From assembly GCF_029852145.1 (NCBI RefSeq), contig NC_079974.1:15561582-15625581 (forward strand): 64,000 nt of DNA, given 5' to 3'. Source of the DNA: Microplitis mediator (Eukaryota; Arthropoda; Insecta; Hymenoptera; Braconidae). Each line of letters starts with the position of its first letter. Position 1 is the stretch's first letter. Shown one piece after another: positions 1-12,000 of the stretch. A model generated the notes under the pieces. That model was given only the letters and a program-made list of their open reading frames with translations, was not told the origin of the DNA and did no database searches. The translations under genes were made by a program, and so were the position numbers.

Positions 1-696
1 TTAATATATTAAGTTTACTCTCTATTAAGTATGACGCCACTTATATAATTGCTTTAAATTCAATTACACTTATAATGTAACTGAATTACTAGATCTATCA
101 TTCTACTTCATTCATATATTTATATACTCTTGACTTTTACCATTGGGATAATGTGTTTTTTTATTTCTTCGGTAAACAATTTTTTTTTCTATCGTAATAA
201 AAAAATTATGCACACTTCAAGCGCGAACGCGTATGTACTTACAATCGAAATTATTTTTTCGGTTAATTCACTCATGTTAAATCATCTCTACACTTTTTTT
301 ATTATACTGAAATGGGTTAAATTGTATATTAATCCAAAGATAATTTATTAAGTCGATTCATTATTCCATTGATTTAAAATTAATTATTTTAATCTAAGAA
401 ACCAGTGCTGTCAGTTGCGTATAAATCTTCGGAAATAAGATAACTAAAATATCAAATTGGCCTAATTTTTTTTTTTTAGCTTTGTATTTTTTCTCGCAAG
501 AACCTTTTTGAAAATCGCTATCTAAATCCTTTTTTTTTTTTTAATTGTAATTAATAAAGAACTTGAAACCGGTAATTCATGAAAAATTTAGCTACCATTT
601 ATTATTTTTTTCTTTTTTTTTTCCTCCACTAACTACCGGCAACATCACTAGTGTGATCCCTAATAGTACAGTTTGCTTAGCAAAAGTTTACTTTAC

Positions 697-910
697 AAAA
701 GTTTCCTTGAATTTTTCGCCAAATGTCTGTCAACTTCAGGCTTTTCCGTTTTTGACGACCATTCGTAAACAACTTTTGAAGTGAATTAGCATTCTAATTC
801 GGGTATTAAATTTACGTCAAATTTCCTCTCAAGTTGTATACAAATTGTAGTCAAAAACGGAAAAGCCCGAAGTTGACGGACATTTGATGAAAAATTCAAG
901 GAAACTTTTA
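697..910. repeat. Foldback element, arms about 63 bp
   Basis: The left arm (697-760) and right arm (848-910) are near-perfect reverse complements. Both contain AAAAGTTTCCTTGAA and the word GGCTTTTCCGTTTTTGAC or its complement. They are separated by about 87 bp. This looks like a nonautonomous inverted-repeat element or its remnant; no ORF is present and the class is unknown. Confidence 0.75.
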
Positions 911-2655
911 TTAGGGTTTTTTTTTAGTAACAAAAGTTACTTCTAAATTGAGGAAAAATTAACCGCGAGTTTTTCTTTCCAGCTTTTGCTGTCAAATTGT
1001 CAGCGAATTCGGGCAGCAAATTTCGGTAATGTCAATTGTCAAATTAATGTCAATTTCAAGCTTAAGTGGCTATTAGGGATATTGGGATTAAAAAGTAAAA
1101 ATGCGACATTTAAAAAAAAGGCGGAATATTTAAAAAAAATTTTAATAATAAAAGTTAAACTGAAAGAAAAAACTAAAAAAATGGATTAAAAAATAAAATA
1201 TTAATAATTATCATGAGTGATTGAGTCGAGCAATTTTGAATTTTCCAACATTTGTTTTATTAATTTGAACAATTATTTTTTTATTGATTAATTTGAAGTC
1301 ACGGTAAATAATTTAAAATGCTGTACGTACTGATAATTTAATATCGTCAGTTGAACCTTGACTGGTACTTTTTTTTTTTTAACGATAATTGAAGATCAAA
1401 AATAACGAGTAAGTATGGGTGTGACATTAGCGGATCTTTAATAAACGTAAACGAATAATAATAAAATTTATGTTAGTAATCACATGGGTGATATTACTTT
1501 AGTACAAACGTCATTACTATGTGACCTAGATTAACTATAAACATTTGCCGTACACATTTTTAAAAGATTCATGAGCTTATGTAATACAATTAACTTTTAT
1601 TTTTTTTATATATTTAATTAAAAACTTTAGTGTCGAATAAATGTATCAGAACAATACTATTATTCAATGTGAATTTAATTTGATTTATGTACTTTTATAT
1701 AGATATCATAAGTTAATACAGATATCGTATCAGTATTTTTCAGTTAATCAAGATTTAAAAAATTTCTAGATTATTACTTACATAAAACTATTAAAATAAA
1801 TTATTTAATTTGTCTCGGTAATTTGTAAATTATTATTTCGAGATAAAGAAAAAAAAAATTATGTAAAAAAATAAAAATACTTGAATTGAGTAAGTGAGGT
1901 CACTTGACGTTTCTCTCCATTTTTGTGTCATATAAAAAAAGTAGTTTTTCCTTGAAGAAATATCGCTTTGGCTTTTAAAGTTAAGACTCAGTCACTTAAT
2001 GGCAGGAGGTATAAGAAAACGATGATGAGTAAAATACACTAGTGGCTATTCAGAGATGAGCAAAGAAACGACTGTGATATTTATAAAAAATATATGTCTA
2101 TAAAGAGTTTAAATAAAAATATGAATTATTACAAGAACTGATGATTCGTTGTATCTTTGTAAGAAAAAAATTTTATTAATAGTTATCGTGTCAGACGTAA
2201 TTAGTTTTAACCTGTGGTAGAAAAATTTAATATCGCTAAAATTTTTTTTTTTTAAACAAAAACTGATTATTAGTGTTTGCAAGTGCAGTAGTTTAAATGT
2301 AGGTGTAAAAATAGAAAATGCGGAACATTATATTATTTTTACGACCTCTAAAACAGGTAGGATAGAATTTATTAGTGTAGTGTATTCGATTATCTTAGCA
2401 AAGTATAATATAACGGCACACCTATAAGCCTAAGCATTTTAAATTGCCAGCACCGGTTGTATAGAGAAAAAAAAATTTTATATATATGTATATTTATGTG
2501 TGCGTGTGTATATTTTGTGGTTGTGATATCATAAGAGTGACGTAATCCCATCGTATGGTTGATGATGATGCTTTTATTTAAGAGAACGTTAAAGTGCCTA
2601 CACATTCTATACTACACGCACGTCCAATACTCGCTGACATCGCCCTGTTTCACTC

Positions 2656-2709
2656 AATAATAATAATAATAATAATAATAATTATTATTATTATTATTAT
2701 TATTATTAT
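2656..2709. repeat. AAT/ATT microsatellite with strand switch
   Basis: About nine AAT units are followed directly by about nine ATT units, so the tract is itself a palindrome. It is probably a replication-slippage product. Confidence 0.9.
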
Positions 2710-2997
2710 ACTTACACTTGAGATAATTGAGAAAAAAATATATATATTTATTATTTATTTTTACATCCGAGTACATAAATTATAAATGAATGTAACAGTA
2801 ATGTCATAGAGATTTAAATATCTCTTATTAATATTTAACTAAGATAAAAAAATAACATATTATTATATAATAAAACTGATACTTTTAAATTTGATTATTG
2901 ATACGTCAGTTTTAATTATATTAATTATTTTTAAATGATAAATTATATTTTTGATTGTAGAATTTTTAAAAATTGATGAATGAATTTTTTTTGACAG

Positions 2998-3051
2998 GAG
3001 GCCCTTGGAAAAAGGGTTAAATAAAAGTGAGCTGTTGGTCCGATTGACAAA
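2998..3051 (+). promoter_or_regulatory. beta-Spec: 5' UTR segment and acceptor of first coding exon, beta-spectrin
   Basis: A T-rich tract ending in TTGACAG at 2991-2997 looks like a 3' splice site. It is followed by 54 bases without an ATG and then the start codon in the context AAAATGACG. The message therefore probably carries at least one upstream noncoding exon, which I cannot place. Confidence 0.55.
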
Positions 3052-6000
3052 ATGACGACCGACATCTCAGTGGTGCGTTCGGGATGGGACCCAACGCTTC
3101 AGCAAGAGATTGTCGACGAGTACGAATACGACGGAGGAAACTCAAGCTCGAGATTATTCGAACGATCGCGAATCAAGGCCTTGGCTGGTATGTATATATT
3201 TATATATATGTAACTGATTAAGAGTATTATTTAACAATATAATTACATCGGGTGAAACGTACAAAGTTTAAGATTTATTTATAAATTTATACGTACATCC
3301 ATATATGAAAATATTATCATGTAGGCAAAAATAAAAACCACATCCTTAGATATTTTCTTATCAATAAAAAATCCAACGACATGGTCTAGAAATTTATTTC
3401 TTAAACCAGTAACGCACTAGACTTGATTGAGTTTACATTAATTACTTTTATTTATATTTTATTAATCAATATGAGCCAAAGATTATCTATAAGTGATTCA
3501 CTTGAAGATTATTATGATAAAGTTGTTTTAGATTTACGGGGTAGTTTATTTTTTCCTGTAATTAAAATTTACGCCGTAGACGAAATATTAAACTGTAAAA
3601 AATCGGAAGTAAATTTGGAGTGATTACGGATTTTTTTTCAATCCAAATTCACTCGGAGTTTTGGATTTAAAAAAAAAATAACTCCGTATATGGAGAAAAT
3701 TGGGAGTTTGCTTTTTGCAACGGAGGGATTTCGAAGTTTTAATATTAAAATAAACTCCCCTTCGGAGTAAATTTCACTCCGAGGGAATTCAATAAATAAA
3801 CAGTCATCTGCTTCGCATTCACTCCGGATTTAATCCGCGTTCACTCACAAATTTTTTATAGCATAAAGATTTAAATTGCTTATGATTTTTTTTAATTTTT
3901 CAAAACTTATTTTATTTATTTTTTTTTAGGTGAACGTGAATCGGTACAAAAGAAAACCTTTCAAAAATGGGTGAACTCACATTTAGTCCGTTGCTCGAGT
4001 CGAATAGGCGATCTGTATGTAGATCTTCGAGATGGAAAAATGTTGATAAAATTACTAGAAATATTGTCAGGTGAACGATTACCCCGACCGACAAAAGGTA
4101 AAATGCGAATCCATTGTTTGGAGAATGTCGACAAAGCGTTGCAATTTTTACGTGAACAACGTGTTCACTTGGAAAATATGGGATCACATGATATCGTTGA
4201 CGGGAATCCACGTCTTACTCTTGGTCTTATATGGACAATTATATTGCGGTTTCAAATTCAGGATATTACTATTGAAGAAACTGATAATCAAGAAACGAAA
4301 TCAGCTAAAGATGCATTATTATTGTGGTGTCAAATGAAAACAGCTGGTTACCACAATGTCAATGTCAGAAATTTCACTACATCCTGGCGAGATGGGCTGG
4401 CATTTAACGCTATCATTCATAAGCATCGTCCTGATCTAATCCACTTTGACAAATTGTCTAAATCGAACGCTATTTATAATCTTAACAATGCTTTCAATGT
4501 TGCTGAAGACAAGTTAGGTCTTACAAAACTTCTTGATGCTGAAGATATATTTGTTGATCACCCAGATGAAAAGTCAATAATAACTTATGTTGTAACATAT
4601 TATCATTACTTCTCAAAAATGAAGCAAGAGACAGTACATGGAAAGAGAATCGGTAAAGTTGTAGGCATTGCAATGGAGAACGATCGTATGATTCACGAAT
4701 ATGAAAGCATGACAAGTGATCTTTTACGCTGGATTGAGAGTACAATTGAAGCTTTGGGTGATCGTCGTTTCGCTAATTCACTTGTTGGCGTTCAGTCTCA
4801 ATTATCGCAATTTTCAAACTACCGGACCATTGAGAAACCACCGAAATTTGTTGAAAAAGGTAATCTTGAAGTGTTGCTATTTACTCTTCAGTCTAAAATG
4901 CGGGCTAACAATCAAAAGCCATACACACCGAAAGAGGGTAAAATGATTTCGGACATTAATAAGGCATGGGAACGCCTGGAGAAAGCTGAGCATGAACGTG
5001 AGCTTGCTCTCAGAGAAGAATTGATTCGTCAAGAAAAATTGGAACAACTTGCCGCGAGATTTAACAGAAAAGCGAGTATGAGAGAGACATGGCTGTCTGA
5101 AAACCAGAGATTAGTTTCTCAGGATAACTTTGGTTTCGATCTTGCTGCTGTTGAAGCAGCTGCTAAGAAACACGAAGCCATTGAAACTGATATTTTTGCT
5201 TACGAAGAACGAGTACAAGCTGTCATGGCTGTTTCGCAAGAGCTTGAAGCCGAAAACTATCATGATATTCTTAAGATAAACGAACGCAAGGTCAATGTAT
5301 TGCGTTTATGGAATTATTTATTAGAATTATTACGCGCTAGGCGTATGAGACTCGAGCTGTCACTTCAGCTTCAGCAAAACTTCCAGGAGATGCTTTACAT
5401 TCTTGATAGCATGGAAGAACTTAAGCAGCGTCTTTTGACCGATGACTATGGAAAACACTTGATGGGAGTAGAAGATCTTTTGCAGAAACACTCGTTAGTT
5501 GAAGCGGATATTAATGTTCTTGGTGAACGGGTGAAGGCTGTGGTACAGCAAAGTCAAAGATTTTTGGAGCAAGATGAAGGCTATCGTCCTTGCGATCCTG
5601 CTATTATTGTCGAACGTGTTCAGCAGCTTGAAGACGCTTACTCTGAGCTCGTGCGTTTGGCAGTTGAACGACGGGCCAGACTTGAAGAGTCACGGAAACT
5701 TTGGCAGTTCTACTGGGACATGGCCGATGAAGAAAACTGGATCAAGGAGAAAGAACAAATCGTCTCTACTGGTGACATTGGACATGATCTTACGACTATC
5801 AATCTTCTTTTATCTAAACACAAGGCACTGGAGAATGAAATCCAATCTCACGAGCCTCAGCTTATGTCTGTAGCTGCCGTAGGTGATGAGCTGGTTCGCC
5901 AACAACACTTTGGTTCCGATAGAATTCAAGAAAGACTTCAAGAAATTTTGGCAATGTGGAATCATCTGTTAGATTTGTCAGCATTTAGACGTAAACGTCT

Positions 6001-9000
6001 TGAAGAAGCTGTTGATTACCATCAACTATTTGCTGATGCCGATGATATTGACATCTGGATGTTGGATACTCTTCGACTTGTGTCTTCAGAAGATGTTGGT
6101 AGAGACGAAGCAAATGTTCAATCATTACTAAAGAAACACAAAGATGTTACTGATGAGTTGAAGAATTATGCAACAACAATTGAACAATTACATCAACAGG
6201 CTGCTTTACTTGGTGAACAAGACGCTAAATCACCAGAAGTTCTCGAGCGACTTGCATCGATTGACTCTCGTTACAAGGAACTTTTGGAGCTTGCCAAGTT
6301 GAGGAAACAGAGACTTCTTGATGCTTTGTCGCTCTACAAACTCTTCAGCGAATCTGACGGTGTAGAGCAATGGATCGGAGAAAAGAACCGTATGTTAGAT
6401 ACAATGGTACCAGCTAAAGACATTGAAGATGTCGAGATTATGAAGCATCGTTACGATGGTTTCGAAAAGGAAATGAATGCAAATGCATCACGAGTAGCTG
6501 TTGTTAATCAATTAGCACGTCAACTTCTTCACGTCGAGCATCCTAATTCTGAAGAGATCGTTGTAAGACAGAATGAGCTCAATCAGAAGTGGGCGGAGCT
6601 TCGTGATAAGGCAGAAAACAAACGAGAATCATTGAACTCAGCTCATGGCGTACAGACCTTCCATATTGAATGCCGCGAGACTGTTTCATGGATTGAAGAT
6701 AAAAAGAGGATTCTTCAGCAGACAGACAGCTTGGAAATGGATCTTACAGGTGTTATGACACTTCAACGAAGACTCAGTGGTATGGAGCGTGATCTCGCTG
6801 CTATTCAAGCTAAATTAGATGCCCTTGAAAAAGAAGCGCAGTTGATTGAAAAAGACCATCCTGAAGAAGCAGAACTTATTCGCGAAAGAATAACACAAAT
6901 TCAATCTATTTGGGAGCAATTGACCCAGATGTTGAAAGAACGCGATGCGAAATTGGAAGAAGCTGGTGATCTGCACAGATTCTTACGTGATCTTGATCAC
7001 TTCCAAACTTGGTTGACAAAGACACAAACTGATGTTGCCAGTGAGGATACTCCGACAAGTTTGACTGATGCTGAAAAATTACTTACGCAGCATCAAAATA
7101 TCAAGGAAGAGATCGATAATTATATGGATGATTACACTAAGATGATGGAGTATGGCGAGCGATTAACCAGCGAAGCAGGAGATGGTGATACTCAGTACAT
7201 GTTCCTTCGAGAGAGACTCAATGCTCTTAAGATGGGATGGGAAGAGTTGCATCAAATGTGGGTCAATCGACAGAATTTACTATCAAATTCATTGAACCTT
7301 CAGCTGTTCGATCAAAACGCAAGACAAGCCGAGGTTCTGTTGTCTCAGCAAGAACACGTTCTTGCTAAAGACGAGACTCCTTCGAATTTCGAGCAGGCAG
7401 AAAATATGATAAAACGTCACGAAGCTTTCATGACTACTATGGATGCAAACGACGAGAAGATAAATTCTGTTGTTCAATTTGCCACACGATTGGTTGACGA
7501 AGGCCACTTTGCTTCGGATAAAGTCAAAAAGAAGGCTGAGAATATTAGCGAACGTCGTAGCGCCAATCGTGAAAAAGCTAATCAGCTAATGGAGAAATTG
7601 AAAGATCAGTTACAGTTGCAAATGTTCTTGCAGGACTGCGAAGAACTTGGCGAGTGGGTACAAGAGAAACATATTACTGCCCAAGATGAGACTTACAGAA
7701 GTGCTAAAACCGTTCACAGCAAATGGATGCGTCACGAGGCATTCATGGCTGAAATAGCGAGTAATAAAGATCGGTTGGAACAACTTCAGCGTGCCGCAAA
7801 TGACCTCATTCAACAGAAACCTGAACTTGAGAATATTATTAATCCAAAAGTTTCAGAACTCGCTGATCAATTTGAAGAACTTGAAACTACAACACAAGAG
7901 AAAGGTAAACGTTTGTTTGACGCCAATCGTGAAGTTCTTATTCATCAAACTTGTGATGATATCGACTCGTGGATGAACGAACTAGAGAAACAAATTGAAA
8001 GTACAGATACTGGATCGGATCTTGCTTCTGTAAACATTCTTATGCAGAAACAACAAATGATTGAAACACAAATGGCAGTTAAAGCACGACAAGTTACTGA
8101 GCTTGACAAACAGGCAGAACATCTTCAGACTACAGTTCCAGATGAAACGATGGAAGAAATAAAATGTAAAAAAGAAAAAGTTGCTCAGCGATTTGAACAG
8201 CTCAAGGCACCTTTGATTGACCGTCAACGTCAGTTGGAGAAGAAAAAAGAAGCCTTCCAATTCCGTCGTGATATTGAGGATGAAAAACTATGGATTGCTG
8301 AAAAAATGCCACAAGCTACAAGTAACGAGTACGGTAATTCGCTCTTTAATGTTCATATGCTGAAGAAAAAGAATCAATCACTTCGTACAGAAATTGAGAA
8401 TCATGAGCCGAGAATAAATGCTGTATGTGCCAATGGACAAAAACTTATTGACGAAGGTCACGAAGCAACTTCTGAATTCCAGAGACTTATTTCTGAGCTT
8501 CACGAAAAATGGCGTGAATTGAAGGAAGCAATTAACGACAGGAATAATCATCTTCTTCAAAATGAAAAAGCCCAACAGTATTTCTTCGATTCAACCGAAG
8601 CGGAGTCCTGGATGAGCGAACAGGAACTTTATATGATGGTCGAAGATCGCGGAAAAGACGAAATTTCAGCGCAAAATTTGATGAAGAAACACGAATCATT
8701 GGAAAATGCTGTTGAGGATTACGCTGAGACAATCCGTCAACTAGGAGAGACTGCCAGGCAGTTGATAAATGACCAACATCCTCTAGCAGATCAAATTGCA
8801 GTCAAACAATCGCAAGTCGACAAACTTTATGCTGGTCTTAAAGATCTTGCTGGTGAAAGACGTGCTAAATTAGACGAAGCACTCCAACTGTTTATGTTGA
8901 ATCGCGAAGTTGATGACTTGGAACAGTGGATCGCGGAGAGAGAATTGGTTGCCGGTAGTCAAGAACTTGGACAGGATTACGATCATGTTACCCTGCTGTG

Positions 9001-12000
9001 GGAGAGATTCAAAGAGTTTGCTCGTGACACTGAAGCCATTGGATCTGAGCGCGTGGCCGCTGTAAATGAAATCGCAGATTCATTAATTGCAACTGGACAT
9101 TCAGATGCCGCAACAATTGCGGAATGGAAAGACGGACTCAATGAAGTATGGCAAGATCTATTGGAGTTGATTGAAACTCGCACCCAGATGTTGGCAGCAA
9201 GTCGTGAATTACACAAGTTCTTCCATGACTGCAAAGACGTTCTCGGAAGGATTCTTGAGAAACAAAATGCCATGTCTGATGAACTTGGACGTGATGCTGG
9301 TTCAGTATCAGCACTTCAACGTAAACACGCAAACTTTATTCAAGATTTATCGACACTTCAGAATCAAGTGACGCAGATACAAGAGGAATCAGCAAAACTA
9401 CAAGCCAGTTATGCTGGTGATAAAGCCAGTGAGATAACTAATCGTGAAGCTGAAGTTGTTGCTGCTTGGAATAATCTCCAAGCTCTTTGCGAAGGCAGGA
9501 AAGCTAAACTTGAAGACACAGGTGATCTATTTAGATTCTTCAATATGGTAAGGACTCTTATGATTTGGATGGATGATGTCGTAAGACAGATGAATACTTC
9601 GGAGAAACCACGAGATGTATCTGGAGTTGAATTATTGATGAACAACCACCAGAGTTTGAAAGCTGAAATAGACACCAGAGAAGACAACTTGTTGGCTTGC
9701 ATAAATCTTGGAAAAGATTTACTTGCAAGAAATCACTACGCCAGTGTACAAATAAAAGAAAAATTATCAGCATTAACAGATCACAGAAATGCTTTATTAC
9801 ATCGGTGGGAAGAACGCTGGGAAAATTTACAACTTATTTTAGAAGTTTATCAGTTCGCAAGAGACGCTGCGGTTGCTGAAGCTTGGCTAATTGCCCAGGA
9901 ACCTTATCTCATGAGTCAAGAGCTTGGAGTAAGTGATTTATTTATTTAAATATATTATTTTTACAGTCATCAATTAAATCGCGTTATTGATTCTAAAAGG
10001 ATATATTTTTAGTCCCTAAGTTTAAAACCAAAGGGCATATCATTTTTTTATCATTGCCAATCGTCTTGTACATTTATTTTATAGCTAAAAATAAAAAAAA
10101 AATTTAAACTTTAGAATAAGTCTACAATATAATTAGCAATTAAAAAAAAAAAAAATTATACGCCCTTTTGGTTTTAAACAGAGCGTATTCAGATCCTCCG
10201 CGCTGGCGTACTGGGGTGCCTGCTATATACCCGGGAAAATTTAAATTCATAATTGAATAAGTAAAAAAAAGGAATAACCAATAAAATTAAGGTATGAATT
10301 ATCAAGTGTACTGATTAAAGTGAAATTTAAGTGAACAGATCTTAGTATTTCGATTATGAATGATAGTATCAATGTAAATAAAAAAAAAAATCGATCATTA
10401 ATTAATAAAAAATATAAATGAAAATCGATTTTATCATGCTTTCTGTCTACAGTAAATGTGCGTAAGAAACATAAATAAAATTTATTTTTATTTAAGGTAA
10501 GAGACCCAGTACTCGATCAGGGAACTAGTACCCGATCACTCATGTATTTTTATATCTATATTTACTAAATATTACTAAATATAGATATACAAATACATGG
10601 AGTGATCGAGTACTAGTTTTCTGATCGGGTACTAGGTCTTTTATCTTATGTTTCTTATTAATTAATACTTTTTTTTGTTATTTATATTTATATTATTTAT
10701 ACTGATTATTCACAATCGTACAATAAAATTTTTTTACTTGAATTTTATTTTAACCCGTAGACTTGATAATTTCTACATTTTTTTTCTAAAAAATTTATTA
10801 TAAATTTAAATTTTCCCGGGTATCTACACGGAAAAAAAAAAATAGTAGTGGCTACTCTCTGGGATAGTACTGAGTACTTTCTGTAAAAAAAAAATTTTAG
10901 ACAGTACTGTATGCTATCTAGACTGTATCCACTACTGTCTAGACTATATCCACTACTGTCCGGGATAGTACTCAGTACTTTCCAGAGAGTAGTGGATACA
11001 GTCTAGATAGCATACAGTACTGTCTAAAATTTTTTTTTTACAGAAAGTACTCAGTACTATCCCAGAGAGTAGCCACTACTATTTTTTTTTTCCGTGTAGT
11101 GGGCGTCACAAGGCGTATAAAAATATAAGTCTTTTTAGAATCGGTAGCGCGAAATCTAAAATACATTTAATTAATATTATTTTTTTTACTTAAATATTAC
11201 AGCACACGATTGATGAAGTTGAAAATTTGATAAAGAAACACGAAGCGTTTGAAAAATCAGCAGCTGCACAGGAAGAAAGGTTTAGTGCCTTGGAACGCTT
11301 GACTACGGTATGTTTTTTTAAAATAAATTACTATATGTCGCATGAGTCATTAACAATTAATACATTAGCACAAAGTAATTAGTGTCCACGACATTTAGCT
11401 AATTGATATGATAAATTAATATTAATTAGTTGTGTGCGTAACAATGCATGGTATTGTCATAAAATATCTTAGCTGAGATAAATATGCTTTTAACACTTGT
11501 ATCATCATAACTATCTTAATCGTTGTATGTGTTTTGGAATGACGTTTAATGGGTTATTCTTAGCCTGAGATGGTGCACTGTAGTGACTTCTTATTGGGCA
11601 TGCCACTGATGGAACTTGAACACAGGCTCACTTTTACTCCTCCTGAATATCCTACTATCTCTACTACTACCACATCCACACCCGTAAAACCTCCATCCAC
11701 TATTACGAAGAAATGGAATCGTTCTTTTAGCAGCATTGTACATGACATCATCTTTTATTCAGATCGTTTTTATAGACCAATTAATAGATGCAGACGTGGG
11801 TACACGTCTACTGGAACTAAAATAATTTATCCAGTGACATTTAACTCTAAAGAATTTTTAAATATTCGAAATATCATACGTCCTAAATCTTTTTTATGGG
11901 ATTCTGATTGGATTAGAAGTAAAAATAATTCTATTAGATCTGACAGCAATAATTCTTTAAGTCCAATTAAAAATTTTGATAATTTTAATGACTTTGTTTT

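Larger units (their letters stand above)
1..2997. other. Intergenic/upstream spacer of beta-spectrin
   Basis: No ORF here resembles a gene; the few open stretches are short and made of AT-rich low-complexity codons. The stretch holds a foldback at 697-910 and an AAT/ATT microsatellite at 2656-2709. Noncoding first exons and the promoter of beta-spectrin probably lie here or further upstream, because the coding start at 3052 follows a splice acceptor, but I could not identify them. Confidence 0.6.

Noticed and set aside
130..1189. Short ORFs upstream of beta-spectrin (67-73 codons)
   Set aside because: F/I/N/K-rich products of AT-rich DNA, partly inside a foldback element; no splice or start context supports them.
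9558..9773. ORFs antisense to or out of frame with the big beta-spectrin exon
   Set aside because: Shadows of the real frame; the sense frame carries continuous spectrin repeats.
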